Shown: positions 29,842 to 40,635 of the stretch, piece by piece
Numbering within the stretch: position 1 is the stretch's first letter
How the letters are laid out: the number at the start of each line of letters is the position of its first letter
NCBI RefSeq assembly: GCF_019132875.1
Contig: NZ_JAHSPF010000002.1
Span: 434,001 to 498,000, forward strand
From: Erwinia phyllosphaerae
GTDB taxonomy: Bacteria; Pseudomonadota; Gammaproteobacteria; Enterobacterales; Enterobacteriaceae
Length of the DNA: 64,000 nucleotides
Direction of reading: 5' to 3'
The notes under the pieces: model-generated
The model's database searches: none
What the model saw: only the letters and a program-made list of their open reading frames with translations
Told to the model about the DNA's origin: nothing
Position numbers and translations under genes: made by a program

Positions 29842-31983
29842 ATGAGCTATCAGGTACTGGCCCGCAAGTGGCGTCCCCAGGCATTTAGTGATGTGGTCGG
29901 TCAGGAGCACGTTTTGACCGCGTTGGCCAACGGGCTGTCGCTTGGCCGCATCCATCACGCCTACCTTTTTTCCGGCACCCGGGGTGTAGGAAAAACCACT
30001 ATTGCCCGCCTCCTGGCGAAAGGCCTTAACTGCGAAACCGGCATCACCGCCACGCCTTGTGGCAAGTGCGACAACTGCCGGGAAATTGAACAAGGGCGCT
30101 TTGTCGATCTGATTGAAATCGATGCGGCCTCGCGAACCAAGGTTGAGGATACGCGCGATCTGCTGGATAACGTGCAGTATGCTCCCGCGCGCGGTCGCTT
30201 TAAGGTTTACCTGATCGATGAAGTGCACATGCTTTCCCGCCACAGCTTTAACGCGCTGTTGAAAACGCTGGAAGAGCCGCCCGAGCACGTCAAATTTCTG
30301 CTGGCGACGACCGATCCGCAAAAGCTGCCGGTGACTATTCTGTCACGCTGCCTGCAGTTTCATCTGAAGGCGCTCGACGTCGGGCAAATTCGCGGTCAGC
30401 TGGAACATGTACTGAATGAAGAGCAGATCGAGGCCGAAACGCGCGCGCTCCAGCTGCTGGCAAGGTCCGCCGACGGCAGCATGCGCGACGCGTTAAGCCT
30501 GACCGATCAGGCTATCGCCATGGGGCAGGGCAAGGTCACCACCGAGGCCGTCAGCAGTATGCTCGGCACGCTCGATGACGAGCAGCCGCTGGCGCTGGTT
30601 GAAGCGCTGGTCAACGCCGAGGGCGAACAGGTGATGTCGCTGCTTAACCAGGCGGCTTCCAGAGGCGTTGAATGGGAAGCGCTGCTGGTAGAAATGCTGA
30701 CGCTGCTGCACCGCGTGGCGATGATCCAGCTTCTGCCTTCCGCGCTGGACGAAGAGTTCGCCAGTATTGAGCAGCGGCTACGCGAGCTGGCTCGCGTGTT
30801 GCCGCCCGCTGACGTGCAGCTCTATTACCAGACGCTGCTGGTGGGACGGAAAGAATTGCCGCTGGCGCCGGATCGCCGAATGGGCGTTGAGATGACGCTG
30901 CTGCGTGCGCTGGCCTTTCATCCTAAACAGGTGATTGCCGAGCCGGTAGCGCGTCCTGCAATGGTGCCGCAGGCGCAGCCTCAGTCACAGGCACAGTCTC
31001 AGATGCAGTCTCAGATGCAGCCGCAGCCGCAGTCTCAGATGCAGCCGCATTCACAGCAGCAGCCTCAGGCGCAGGTAAGGCAGCAGCAACCTCAGCCGCA
31101 GGGACAGCCGCAGCAGCATGCACAACCTCAGATGCAGCCGCACTCACAGCCGCCGCAGCGGCAGCCTCAGGTACAGCAGGAAATGCAGCGGCCACAAAGC
31201 GCGCCGCCGCCAGAGTCGAATCCGGTCCCGCCAGCGGGAGCAGCGCCGGTGCATACCGTTCAGGATGCCGCGCCGCTCCCCGACGCCACCAGCCAGCTGC
31301 TGCAGGCGCGAACGCAGCTAATGCGCCAGCAGGGAGCGACCAAACTAAAAAAGAGTGAGCCGGCAGCGCCCAATGCGCGGCCGGCAGGCTCGGCGCTGGA
31401 GCGGCTGGCGGCCGTTACCGAGCGTGGTCAGAAACGGCAAAGCGCCGTGGTTGCCGCTGAGCCGGTAAAACCTGAAGCATACCGCTGGAAAGCGCAAACG
31501 GTAGAGGTCAAGCCCGAGCCAGTCGCCACGCCAAAAGCGCTGCGTTCAGCGTTAGAACACGAGAAAACGCCTGAGCTGATGGCCAAGCTGACCATTGAAT
31601 CCCAGCAGCGTGACGCCTGGGCGGCCGAGATAGCCGCGCTGACGTTGCCTAAGCTGGTACAGCAGCTGGCGCTGAATGCCTGGAAAGAGCAGACGGAGAA
31701 CGGTATCTGCCTGCATCTGCGTTCCAGCCAGCGGCACCTTAATTCCCCTTCGGCGCAAAAAGCGCTGAGCGAGGCGTTAAGTGCAGCGGCGGGCCAGACG
31801 GTTGAACTCACGCTGATTGAAGACGATAATCCGGCGGTGTTAACGCCGCTGGAATGGCGGCAGAAAATTTACGAAGAAAAACTGGCGCAGGCGCGTCAGT
31901 CGATTATCGCGGATAATCATATTCAGACGCTGCGTCGTTTCTTTGACGCCGATGTGGATGAAGAGAGTATCCGCCCCCTTTGA
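29842..31983 (+). CDS. dnaX: DNA polymerase III subunits tau and gamma
   Basis: DnaX is the clamp-loader ATPase. Full-length tau is 713 aa: Walker A GTRGVGKTT, the zinc site CGKCDNC, DEVHMLSRHSF with the DExx box, and the sensor SRC motif, all in the first 250 residues. A programmed -1 frameshift at 31347-31353 yields gamma of about 505 aa. Codons roughly 372-452 encode a very Gln/Pro-rich linker (repeats of SQMQPQ type), which makes tau about 70 aa longer than the E. coli protein. The C-terminal DnaE/DnaB-binding domains are intact. It is first in a dnaX-ybaB-recR operon. Confidence 0.96.
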   Translation: MSYQVLARKWRPQAFSDVVGQEHVLTALANGLSLGRIHHAYLFSGTRGVGKTTIARLLAKGLNCETGITATPCGKCDNCREIEQGRFVDLIEIDAASRTKVEDTRDLLDNVQYAPARGRFKVYLIDEVHMLSRHSFNALLKTLEEPPEHVKFLLATTDPQKLPVTILSRCLQFHLKALDVGQIRGQLEHVLNEEQIEAETRALQLLARSADGSMRDALSLTDQAIAMGQGKVTTEAVSSMLGTLDDEQPLALVEALVNAEGEQVMSLLNQAASRGVEWEALLVEMLTLLHRVAMIQLLPSALDEEFASIEQRLRELARVLPPADVQLYYQTLLVGRKELPLAPDRRMGVEMTLLRALAFHPKQVIAEPVARPAMVPQAQPQSQAQSQMQSQMQPQPQSQMQPHSQQQPQAQVRQQQPQPQGQPQQHAQPQMQPHSQPPQRQPQVQQEMQRPQSAPPPESNPVPPAGAAPVHTVQDAAPLPDATSQLLQARTQLMRQQGATKLKKSEPAAPNARPAGSALERLAAVTERGQKRQSAVVAAEPVKPEAYRWKAQTVEVKPEPVATPKALRSALEHEKTPELMAKLTIESQQRDAWAAEIAALTLPKLVQQLALNAWKEQTENGICLHLRSSQRHLNSPSAQKALSEALSAAAGQTVELTLIEDDNPAVLTPLEWRQKIYEEKLAQARQSIIADNHIQTLRRFFDADVDEESIRPL
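31347..31353 (+). promoter_or_regulatory. dnaX: Programmed -1 frameshift site of dnaX
   Basis: The slippery heptamer A AAA AAG is in frame (codons 503-504). Slipping gives GAG and then TGA at 31356-31358, ending gamma. An AGGGAG element (31331-31336) lies 10 bases upstream, and a GC-rich hairpin (CCGGCAGCGC facing GCGCGGCCGG) starts just downstream. All three parts match the E. coli signal. Confidence 0.93.
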
Positions 31984-32037
31984 AACGCTGCACCTGCGCT
32001 CCGGCGCGCGTGCGGCCCTTCTTAAAGAGAGAGAACT

Positions 32038-32367
32038 ATGTTTGGAAAAGCCGGACTGGGTAACCTGATGAAGCAGGCCCAGCAAATGCAGGACAAAATG
32101 GCGCAGGTACAGGAAGAGATCGCGGCGATGGAAGTGACCGGCGAATCAGGCGCAGGCCTGGTAAAAGTCACCATCAACGGCGCACACAACTGTAAGCGCG
32201 TGGAAGTCGATCCCAGCCTGCTGGAAGACGACAAAGATATGCTGGAAGATCTGGTCGCTGCGGCATTCAACGATGCGGCTCGTCGCGTAGCGGAAGCGCA
32301 GAAAGACAAGATGGCTGCGGTTTCCAGCGGTATGCAGCTGCCGCCTGGCTTTAAGATGCCGTTCTGA
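32038..32367 (+). CDS. ybaB: Nucleoid-associated protein YbaB/EbfC
   Basis: A 109-aa dimeric DNA-binding protein that associates with the nucleoid. The N-terminal helix [20 protein letters not shown] and the family block [19 protein letters not shown] are conserved. The stop shares its A with the recR ATG, typical of the dnaX-ybaB-recR operon. Length equals E. coli. Confidence 0.96.
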   Translation: MFGKAGLGNLMKQAQQMQDKMAQVQEEIAAMEVTGESGAGLVKVTINGAHNCKRVEVDPSLLEDDKDMLEDLVAAAFNDAARRVAEAQKDKMAAVSSGMQLPPGFKMPF

Positions 32368-32972
32368 TGCAAACCAGCCCGCTCCTTGAAAGCCTGATGG
32401 AGTCGCTGCGCTGCCTGCCCGGTGTAGGGCCCAAGTCGGCACAGCGCATGGCGTTTCAGCTGCTGCAGCGCGATCGCAGCGGCGGAATGCGTCTGGCGCA
32501 GGCGCTGACCCGAGCCATGTCGGAAATTGGCCACTGTGCCGATTGCCGTACTTTTACCGAGCAGGAAATCTGCACCATCTGCGCCAATTCCCGGCGGCAG
32601 CAAACCGGTTTGATCTGCGTGGTGGAAAGCCCTGCCGACATCCATGCCATTGAGCAAACCGGGCAGTTTGCCGGCCGCTACTTTGTGCTGATGGGGCATC
32701 TTTCACCACTGGACGGCATTGGCCCGAACGATATCGGTCTGGACCGGCTGGAACAGAGGCTGGAAAAAGAGTCGATTCAGGAAGTTATCCTGGCGACCAA
32801 TCCAACAGTAGAAGGAGAAGCGACCGCCAACTATATCGCCGAACTGTGCGGGCAATATGGCGTTGACGCCAGCCGCATCGCGCACGGCGTACCGGTTGGC
32901 GGCGAGCTGGAAATGGTCGACGGCACCACGCTGTCGCACTCTCTGGCCGGGCGCCATAAGATTAAATTTTAA
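32367..32972 (+). CDS. recR: Recombination mediator RecR
   Basis: RecR acts with RecFO to load RecA at gaps. The 201-aa protein has an N-terminal helix-hairpin-helix ([17 protein letters not shown]), a four-cysteine zinc finger ([16 protein letters not shown]) and a Toprim domain ([16 protein letters not shown]). All elements are complete. The start overlaps the ybaB stop by one base. Confidence 0.97.
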   Translation: MQTSPLLESLMESLRCLPGVGPKSAQRMAFQLLQRDRSGGMRLAQALTRAMSEIGHCADCRTFTEQEICTICANSRRQQTGLICVVESPADIHAIEQTGQFAGRYFVLMGHLSPLDGIGPNDIGLDRLEQRLEKESIQEVILATNPTVEGEATANYIAELCGQYGVDASRIAHGVPVGGELEMVDGTTLSHSLAGRHKIKF

Positions 32973-32979
32973 CTATTTA

Positions 32980-32999
32980 ACGGCACGATCCGTCGTGCC
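32980..32999 (+). terminator. Hairpin after recR
   Basis: CGGCACGA (32980-32987) pairs with TCGTGCCG (32992-32999). Five T occur only after CCTTGAA, so the hairpin directly abuts the htpG heat-shock promoter; termination may be partial. Confidence 0.6.
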
Positions 33000-33001
33000 G
33001 C

Positions 33002-33030
33002 CTTGAATTTTTCCCCGCTGTCCCCATTCT
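33002..33030 (+). promoter_or_regulatory. Sigma-32 (heat shock) promoter of htpG
   Basis: CTTGAAT (33002-33008) and CCCCATTC (33022-33029) with a 13-bp gap match the RpoH consensus CTTGAAA / CCCCATNT with one mismatch. The start would be near 33036, 27 bp before the htpG ATG. Confidence 0.88.
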
Positions 33031-33062
33031 ACTTCTCAACGTAAACCAGTTATGAGGTAGCA

Positions 33063-34937
33063 ATGACCATGAAAGGACAAGAGACGCGTGGCTTCCAGTC
33101 AGAGGTAAAACAGCTTCTGCACCTGATGATCCATTCCCTCTATTCAAATAAAGAAATCTTCCTGCGTGAACTGATCTCCAATGCCTCCGATGCGGCCGAC
33201 AAGCTGCGCTTCCGCGCGCTTTCCACGCCGGATCTCTATCAGGGCGACGGCGATTTGCGGGTTCGTGTTTCTGTTGATAAGGAAAATCGTACGCTGACGC
33301 TGAGCGATAACGGCATCGGCATGACGCGAGACGAAGTCATTGAAAACCTGGGAACCATCGCTAAATCCGGCACCAAATCTTTCCTGGAATCGATGGGCTC
33401 TGACCAGGCAAAAGATAGCCAGCTGATCGGTCAGTTCGGCGTCGGTTTCTATTCCGCATTTATCGTGGCGGATAAGGTTTCCGTACGTACCCGCGCAGCC
33501 GGAGCCAGCGCCGAAGAGGGCGTGTTCTGGGAATCTGCCGGTGAAGGCGAATACACCATCGCCGATATAAATAAAGAAGATCGCGGAACGGAAATCACGC
33601 TGCATCTGCGTGAAGGCGAAGATGAGTTCCTGGACGCCTGGCGCGTGCGCAGTATTATCAGCAAATACTCCGACCATATCGCGCTGCCGGTAGAAATCGA
33701 AGAGCACAACGAAGAAGAAAAAACTTCCAGCTGGGAAAAAATCAACAAGGCGCAGGCGCTGTGGACGCGCAACAAGTCCGAAATCAGCGACGACGAGTAC
33801 AAAGAATTTTATAAGCACGTTTCCCACGACTTTGCCGATCCGCTGACCTGGAGTCACAATCGTGTGGAAGGCAAGCAGGAATACACCAGCCTGCTTTATA
33901 TCCCTTCCCAGGCGCCGTGGGATATGTGGAACCGCGATCATAAACACGGGCTGAAGCTGTACGTACAGCGCGTATTTATCATGGATGACGCCGAGCAGTT
34001 CATGCCGAACTACCTGCGCTTCGTTCGTGGCCTGATAGACTCGAGCGATCTGCCGCTGAACGTCTCGCGTGAAATCCTGCAGGACAGCCGCATTACCCAG
34101 AATCTGCGTAACGCGCTGAGTAAGCGCGCGCTGCAAATGCTGGAAAAAGTGGCGAAGGATGACGAAGAGCAATACCAGAAATTCTGGCAGCAGTTTGGTC
34201 TGGTGTTGAAAGAGGGCCCGGCTGAAGACAGCGCCAACAAAGAAACCATCGCTAAGCTGTTACGCTTTGCTTCGACCAGCAGCGAAGGTTCCGCGCAGAC
34301 CGTGTCGCTGGAAGATTACGTCAGCCGCATGGTGGAAGGGCAGGATAAAATTTACTACATCACTGCCGACAGCTACGCCGCCGCGAAAAGCAGCCCGCAT
34401 CTGGAGCTGTTCCGTAAAAAAGGCATCGAGGTGCTGCTGCTTTCCGATCGCATCGACGAATGGATGATGAGCTATCTGACCGAGTTCGACGGTAAAACCT
34501 TCCAGTCCGTCAGCAAAGCAGATGAAGCGTTAAGCAAGCTGGCCGATGAAGAGAGCGAAGAGCAGAAGGAAGCAGAGAAAGCGCTGGAGCCTTTTGTTGA
34601 CCGCGTGAAAACGCTGCTGGGCGAGCGCGTGAAGGATGTGCGTCTGACGCACCGCCTGACCGATACGCCAGCAATTGTGACCACGGACGCTAACGAAATG
34701 AGCACGCAGATGGCGAAGCTGTTTGCTGCGGCTGGCCAGCCGGTGCCGGAAGTAAAATATCTGTTTGAGCTGAATCCGGAACACGCGCTGGTGAAGCGTG
34801 CTGCCGATACGCAGGACGAAGCACGTTTTGCCGAGTGGGTAGAACTGCTGCTGGATCAGGCGATGTTTGCCGAGCGCGGTACGCTGGAAGATCCTAACCA
34901 GTTTATCCGCCGTATGAACCAGCTGCTGCTGGGCTAA
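33063..34937 (+). CDS. htpG: Molecular chaperone HtpG (Hsp90)
   Basis: HtpG is the bacterial Hsp90, a dimeric ATP-driven chaperone; 624 aa. N-terminal ATPase motifs are visible: [15 protein letters not shown] (Glu and Asn), DNGIGM, and [11 protein letters not shown]. The middle domain ([25 protein letters not shown]) and the C-terminal dimerisation domain are complete. The ATG at 33063 has GAGG five bases upstream; E. coli starts at the next in-frame ATG two codons later. Transcription is from a sigma-32 promoter. The final 12 codons form the first unit of a 46-bp tandem repeat. Confidence 0.97.
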   Translation: MTMKGQETRGFQSEVKQLLHLMIHSLYSNKEIFLRELISNASDAADKLRFRALSTPDLYQGDGDLRVRVSVDKENRTLTLSDNGIGMTRDEVIENLGTIAKSGTKSFLESMGSDQAKDSQLIGQFGVGFYSAFIVADKVSVRTRAAGASAEEGVFWESAGEGEYTIADINKEDRGTEITLHLREGEDEFLDAWRVRSIISKYSDHIALPVEIEEHNEEEKTSSWEKINKAQALWTRNKSEISDDEYKEFYKHVSHDFADPLTWSHNRVEGKQEYTSLLYIPSQAPWDMWNRDHKHGLKLYVQRVFIMDDAEQFMPNYLRFVRGLIDSSDLPLNVSREILQDSRITQNLRNALSKRALQMLEKVAKDDEEQYQKFWQQFGLVLKEGPAEDSANKETIAKLLRFASTSSEGSAQTVSLEDYVSRMVEGQDKIYYITADSYAAAKSSPHLELFRKKGIEVLLLSDRIDEWMMSYLTEFDGKTFQSVSKADEALSKLADEESEEQKEAEKALEPFVDRVKTLLGERVKDVRLTHRLTDTPAIVTTDANEMSTQMAKLFAAAGQPVPEVKYLFELNPEHALVKRAADTQDEARFAEWVELLLDQAMFAERGTLEDPNQFIRRMNQLLLG

Positions 34938-35038
34938 GGCTGCCCGGTTTATTCGCCGTATGAACCAGCTGTTGCCAGGCTAAGGCTGCCCGGTTTATCC
35001 GTCGTATGAACCAGCAACTGCCAGGCTAAGGCAGTCAG
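34901..35038. repeat. 46-bp tandem repeat array: three copies of the htpG 3' end
   Basis: Three units begin at 34901, 34947 and 34993, each 46 bp. Each starts GTTTAT(C/T)CG and contains CGTATGAACCAGC and GGCTAAGGC. Unit 1 is the last 12 codons and stop of htpG plus 7 bp; units 2 and 3 repeat that, including the TAA. Because 46 is not a multiple of 3, the copies are out of frame with htpG and not coding. Identity between units is about 85-90 percent. Confidence 0.94.
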
Positions 35039-35103
35039 GAAACGCGCTTTTTACTTCCTTATAGAAAGCGCCCGTTTCTCGAGCCTGCAATTTCGTCACA
35101 GCT

Positions 35104-35133
35104 ACAGGGAGCAAACCTTTGCTCCCTGTTTTT
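35104..35133 (+). terminator. Rho-independent terminator after htpG
   Basis: A perfect 12-bp stem, ACAGGGAGCAAA (35104-35115) with TTTGCTCCCTGT (35118-35129), is followed by TTTT. It lies beyond the repeat array, so the repeats are transcribed with htpG. Confidence 0.85.
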
Positions 35134-35353
35134 ATTTCCTCGCCGGTTACTTTCCCCTCACTGACGACCTCACTATGCGTCATCCTGCTACTTAATCGGG
35201 TGAAAAAGTCTGAAAACAGGGCTTTCAGGCCGCTGACGCCAGAAACCGCTTAAAGCTGTGCCAGTCATACCGAATTTCCCTTTAGTTACCGGTAACGTCG
35301 CGGCCTGCGGACACCGCTAAGCTGCGGGGTTCCTTGTGGATACAGGGTCATAA

Positions 35354-36055
<702 letters not shown>

Positions 36056-36064
36056 TCCCTTTCC

Positions 36065-36084
36065 GGGCCGGTAAAAGCCGGCCC
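36065..36084 (+). terminator. Hairpin after adk
   Basis: GGGCCGG (36065-36071) pairs with CCGGCCC (36078-36084). There is no good T tract, so it may be a weak or Rho-assisted terminator. Confidence 0.5.
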
Positions 36085-36170
36085 TGTTACAGCAATTGGT
36101 TTCCCCTCCCTGATTTTCCGCTAGAATGATTCTCGTTTTCATCACCTGAGATGCCAGATAAGGAATAACA

Positions 36171-37130
36171 ATGCGGCAAGATAAACCCGGCGTGCTGCTG
36201 GTGAACTTAGGCACGCCTGACGCGCCCACCACGCCTGCTGTAAAACGCTACCTGAAACAGTTCCTCAGCGACAAGCGCGTTGTGGATACGCCACGCTGGC
36301 TGTGGTGGCCGATTCTGAACGGCGCGATTTTGCCGATTCGTTCACCGCGCGTCGCCAAACTCTACGCATCAGTCTGGATGGAGGAAGGCTCGCCGCTGAT
36401 GGTGTTCAGCAAACGCCAGCGCGCGGCGCTGGCGGCAAGGCTGGATATGCCGGTTGAGCTGGGAATGAGCTACGGCAATCCGAGCCTGAAAAGCGCGCTC
36501 GACAGCCTGATGGCGCAGGGCGTGACCCGCCTGATCGTGCTGCCGCTTTACCCGCAGTTTTCCTGCTCTACCGTAGCGGCGGTGTGGGACGGAATTACGG
36601 AAGTGTTTGCGGGCTATCGCAGCCTGCCTTCGGTACAGTTTATACGCGACTACGCTACTCATCCGGCCTACATTGCAGCCCTGAAAGCTTCGGTTGAACG
36701 CTCTTTTGCCATACACGGCAAGCCGGATCTGCTGGTGATGTCTTTTCACGGCATCCCGCAGCGCTTTGCTGACGAAGGTGACGACTATCCGCTGCGCTGT
36801 CGCGAAACCAGCGAGGCACTGATAGCGGCGCTGGGGCTGCGCAGTGACGAAGCGATGCTGACCTTCCAGTCCCGTTTTGGTCGGGAACCGTGGCTGACGC
36901 CTTATACCGATGAGACGATGCAGTCGCTGCCGGCAAAAGGCGTCAAGCACGTGCAGATCATGAGTCCCGGCTTTTCCGCCGACTGCCTGGAAACGCTGGA
37001 AGAGATCAGCGAGCAGAACTGTGAGTTCTTTATGCACGCGGGCGGCACGAAGTTTGAATACATTCCGGCTTTAAACGATGATGCGTTGCACATTGATATG
37101 ATGGTCGAGCTGGTCAACAGCCAGCGCTAA
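36171..37130 (+). CDS. hemH: Ferrochelatase
   Basis: HemH inserts iron into protoporphyrin IX to make protohaem. The 319-aa product has conserved [31 protein letters not shown], the catalytic His in [10 protein letters not shown], and [16 protein letters not shown]. The Glu-rich motif [15 protein letters not shown] is also present. It follows adk as in E. coli. Confidence 0.97.
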   Translation: MRQDKPGVLLVNLGTPDAPTTPAVKRYLKQFLSDKRVVDTPRWLWWPILNGAILPIRSPRVAKLYASVWMEEGSPLMVFSKRQRAALAARLDMPVELGMSYGNPSLKSALDSLMAQGVTRLIVLPLYPQFSCSTVAAVWDGITEVFAGYRSLPSVQFIRDYATHPAYIAALKASVERSFAIHGKPDLLVMSFHGIPQRFADEGDDYPLRCRETSEALIAALGLRSDEAMLTFQSRFGREPWLTPYTDETMQSLPAKGVKHVQIMSPGFSADCLETLEEISEQNCEFFMHAGGTKFEYIPALNDDALHIDMMVELVNSQR

Positions 37131-37205
37131 AAATCAGGGGGTGTGGGCAGCCAGCCCCATCCCTGCTATGATTGCCCGCCTGTATCCCTTCCTGAAGTCA
37201 GCAAG

Positions 37206-38510
37206 ATGAAATTTCCCGGTCAGCGTAAATCCAAACACTATTTCCCCGTTAGCGCCCGCGATCCGTTGTTAAAACCGGTGCAGCCGGAAAGCGAAACCGG
37301 CACCAGCTGGATAGCCGGCATCGATCAGATCCTGGTAGATATCGAAGCGAAAGTGGATGACGCTTTTGTCGCTCGCTATGGTCTGAGCATGGGGCATTCG
37401 CTGGTGATTGAGGATGACGTAGCCGAGGCGCTGTATGAAGAGCTGACGCGAGAAAACCTGATTACCCATCAGTTTGCTGGCGGCACCATCGGCAATACGC
37501 TGCATAACTATTCGGTACTGGCGGACGACAGGTCGGTGTTGCTGGGCGTGATGTGCAGCAACGTACAGATTGGCAGTTACGCCTATCGCTATCTTTGTAA
37601 TACCTCCAGCCGCACCGATCTGAACTACCTGCAGGGCGTTGATGGCGCGATTGGCCGCTGCTTTACGCTGATTGGCGAGCACGGCGAGCGCACCTTTGCC
37701 ATTAGTCCCGGCATGATGAACCAGCTGAAAAAAGAGAGCATTCCGGAAGAGGTCGTCGCTGGTGCCTCTGCGCTGTTGCTGACTTCTTATCTGCTGCGCT
37801 GCAAGCCGGGTGAGCCGATGGCGGAAGCGACCATGCAGGCGATTGCCTGGGCTAAAAAACACAATATTCCGGTCGTGCTGACGCTGGGAACCAAATATGT
37901 GATTGGCGATAACCCACAGTTCTGGCGCGATTTTCTGCGCGACCATGTATCCGTGGTGGCGATGAATGAGGAAGAGGGCGAAGCGCTGACCGGCTTTAGC
38001 GATCCGCTACAGGCGGCGAATATGGCGCTGGACTGGGTAGATCTGGTGCTCTGTACCGCTGGACCAAACGGGCTGTACATGGCTGGCTTTACGGAAGAGG
38101 AAGGCAAACGTAAAACGCAGCATCCCCTGCTGCCCGGCGCGATCCCGGAGTTCAACCAGTATGAGTTCAGCCGCGCCATGCGCCATCAGGACTGCGAGCA
38201 GCCGCTGCGGATTTTCTCGCATATTGCGCCTTACATGGGCGGCCCGGAAAAAATCATGAACACCAACGGCGCGGGCGACGGTGCGCTGGCGGCGCTGCTG
38301 CATGACATCACCGCTAACGATTACCATCGTCTCAACGTGCCAAACTCCAGCAAGCATGGCCGCCGCTACCTGACGTACTCATCGCTGGCCCAGGTTTGTA
38401 AATATGCTAACCGCGTCAGCTATCAGGTGCTTAACCAGCATTCGCCACGCTTAACGCGCGGGCTGCCGGAGCGTGAGGACAGTCTGGAAGAGTCCTACTG
38501 GGAACGCTAA
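37206..38510 (+). CDS. gsk: Inosine-guanosine kinase
   Basis: Gsk phosphorylates guanosine and inosine in purine salvage. This is a PfkB/ribokinase-family enzyme of 434 aa. The C-terminal catalytic motif NTNGAGDGALAALL contains the base Asp. The start MKFPGQRKSKHYFPV matches E. coli; 21 in-frame upstream codons have no homologue. It is convergent with ybaL. Confidence 0.96.
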   Translation: MKFPGQRKSKHYFPVSARDPLLKPVQPESETGTSWIAGIDQILVDIEAKVDDAFVARYGLSMGHSLVIEDDVAEALYEELTRENLITHQFAGGTIGNTLHNYSVLADDRSVLLGVMCSNVQIGSYAYRYLCNTSSRTDLNYLQGVDGAIGRCFTLIGEHGERTFAISPGMMNQLKKESIPEEVVAGASALLLTSYLLRCKPGEPMAEATMQAIAWAKKHNIPVVLTLGTKYVIGDNPQFWRDFLRDHVSVVAMNEEEGEALTGFSDPLQAANMALDWVDLVLCTAGPNGLYMAGFTEEEGKRKTQHPLLPGAIPEFNQYEFSRAMRHQDCEQPLRIFSHIAPYMGGPEKIMNTNGAGDGALAALLHDITANDYHRLNVPNSSKHGRRYLTYSSLAQVCKYANRVSYQVLNQHSPRLTRGLPEREDSLEESYWER

Positions 38511-38527
38511 GCTCTTCCGGTCGCGGC

Positions 38528-40204
38528 TCACACAGGACATTCCTGTGGCTTTGCTTCCGCCAGCAGGATGTTCAACATGCTGCTGGCAATTTCCCGCTCG
38601 CCCATGATGACGCGATTAGCGCCGCGCTCGGTGATATAGCTCACCTCTTCGTCGTAATGGGCGCGGGCAATTATCTCAATGGCCGGGTGCTTTTCACGGG
38701 CTGCGGCGACGATTTCTCCCGCTTCAAAACCATCAGGAATGGTCAGCAGCAGCCAGCTGGCACAGTCCAGACGCGCCAGCTCCATGACGTCCGTGCGCGC
38801 TGCATTGCCCAGCACCGCACTGATACCTTGTTCTCTTAATGCTTCCACGCGCGCGCGGCTGTTTTCCACCACCACAATCGGCACGCCGTTTTCTATCAGC
38901 TTTCGCCCCAGCAGACTGCCGACGCGACCAAACCCCACGATAATAGCGTGATTGCACAAGGAGACCGGGATCTGCGGTTCTTCTGCCTGCGCCTCTTCGC
39001 GAGCCTGTTCTTCCCGCGCTTCGCGTTTGTCGCCATAGCGCTGTAGCAAAGCGAACAGGATCGGATTAAGCATAATGGAAAGGATTGCGCCTGCCAGCAC
39101 CAGGTTACGGCCTTCCTGCGTCAGCAGATTCAATGAGATGCCTAATCCCGCCAGGATAAAGGCAAACTCACCAATCTGCGCCAGGCTAACAGAGATGGTC
39201 AGGGCGGTACTGCGCGAATGGCCAAACAGCCGCACCAGCAGCAGGGCGGCCAGTGATTTGCCCAGTACGATAATGGCCAGCACGCCGAGGACGGCCAGCG
39301 GCTTGTCGACCAGTACCATAGGATCGAACAACATGCCGACAGAGACAAAAAAGAGCACGGCGAAGGCGTCACGCAGCGGCAGGGTATCGTGCGCGGCGCG
39401 ATGGCTTAATTCGGATTCATTCAGCACCATACCGGCAAAGAACGCGCCAAGCGCAAAAGAGACGTCGAAAAACTCAACCGCGCCAAAAGCGATGCCCAGC
39501 GCCAGCGCCAGAACGGCCAGCGTAAAAAGCTCGCGTGAGCCGGTGGCGGCGCTGCGGGCGAGGATCCACGGCACCGCACGCCGCCCGACCACCATCATCA
39601 GCACCATAAAGGCAACGACTTTGCCAATGGTAATCAGCAGATCGGTCAGCAGCATGGCTAGACTGGCGCTGCCTTCTTCCATCATGCCCGCAATGGCGGG
39701 TAGCAGCACCAGCGCCAGCACCATCACCAGATCTTCTACAATCAGCCAGCCAATGGCGATTTGCCCGCGTCGGCTATCGATAAGCTGGCGCTCTTCCAGC
39801 GCTCGCAGCAGCACAACCGTACTGGCGGTGGAAAGACAAAGGCCAAAAACCAGCCCGGTCATCCACGGCCAGCCCAGCGCTGACGAAAGACCCATGCCCA
39901 GCAGCGTGGCGACGGCAATCTGCGCTACCGCGCCAGGGATAGCTATCGCTTTGACCGCCATGAGATCCTTCAGGGAAAAATGCAGCCCAACGCCAAACAT
40001 CAGCAGAATCACACCCAGCTCGGCCAGCTCGGGGGCAAGGTTCGTGTCGGCGACAAAACCGGGGGTGAAAGGGCCGGCCAACACGCCAGCCAGCAGATAG
40101 CCTACCAGCGGTGAAATGCGTAAACGATTAGCCAGCATACCGAGGAGAAAAGCGAGAACAAGACCGCCAACGACGGTGGTGATAAGCGGCGTAGTATGAT
40201 GCAT
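38528..40204 (-). CDS. ybaL: Putative monovalent cation/proton antiporter YbaL (KefB/C-type)
   Basis: YbaL belongs to the CPA2 family with a C-terminal RCK-N domain. The 558-aa protein has about 12 membrane helices (FLLGMLANRLRISPLVGYLL, ALGAFFAGMVLNESELSH) and an NAD-type Rossmann fold near residue 415 (HAIIVGFGRVGSLLGRKL). The start MHHTTPLITTVVGGLV matches E. coli; 45 in-frame codons upstream are not conserved. The fsr gene that follows in E. coli is missing. Confidence 0.95.
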   Translation of the reverse strand: MHHTTPLITTVVGGLVLAFLLGMLANRLRISPLVGYLLAGVLAGPFTPGFVADTNLAPELAELGVILLMFGVGLHFSLKDLMAVKAIAIPGAVAQIAVATLLGMGLSSALGWPWMTGLVFGLCLSTASTVVLLRALEERQLIDSRRGQIAIGWLIVEDLVMVLALVLLPAIAGMMEEGSASLAMLLTDLLITIGKVVAFMVLMMVVGRRAVPWILARSAATGSRELFTLAVLALALGIAFGAVEFFDVSFALGAFFAGMVLNESELSHRAAHDTLPLRDAFAVLFFVSVGMLFDPMVLVDKPLAVLGVLAIIVLGKSLAALLLVRLFGHSRSTALTISVSLAQIGEFAFILAGLGISLNLLTQEGRNLVLAGAILSIMLNPILFALLQRYGDKREAREEQAREEAQAEEPQIPVSLCNHAIIVGFGRVGSLLGRKLIENGVPIVVVENSRARVEALREQGISAVLGNAARTDVMELARLDCASWLLLTIPDGFEAGEIVAAAREKHPAIEIIARAHYDEEVSYITERGANRVIMGEREIASSMLNILLAEAKPQECPV

Positions 40205-40635
40205 GCTTTTCTCCCTTTGTGTGCAAATGTATCCGGATGTAAGTTTTAAGTGTATGGCATAATAAGTCAGCCTGCCTGGCGTATTCTGGTTAAAACGCAA
40301 AAAAAACGCCTTCGGCAAATAAATGCTATAGCAATCCAAATTTTTGAGGCTTAACCTGAAGTTAAACCGAATTCTTGCTGAATTTCCTGATGGCTGGTCA
40401 TAGTTTTGTCGACATCAGGCACGTTTTTATCTGCGGAAGTGTCTGGGAAATATGCCTGCAATAGTGGTTACTACAGGAAAGCCTTAGATCTGTGAGTCAT
40501 CTTTCCTTCATGCCTGGCGTGATGAAATAAAATGGCGTCACGAGTGCTGTTTAACGCCTCTTTGTCTGCCGTGCAGAACCTCTGCGGCAGGTGCGGAACG
40601 CCAGCTTTATAAGTCTTTAAACAAGGAGATTCGCT
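40205..40635. other. 430-bp intergenic region between ybaL and ushA
   Basis: This is the slot of fsr in E. coli. No coding frame or fsr remnant was recognised. It must hold the divergent promoters of ybaL and ushA. No operator or RNA could be named. Confidence 0.5.
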
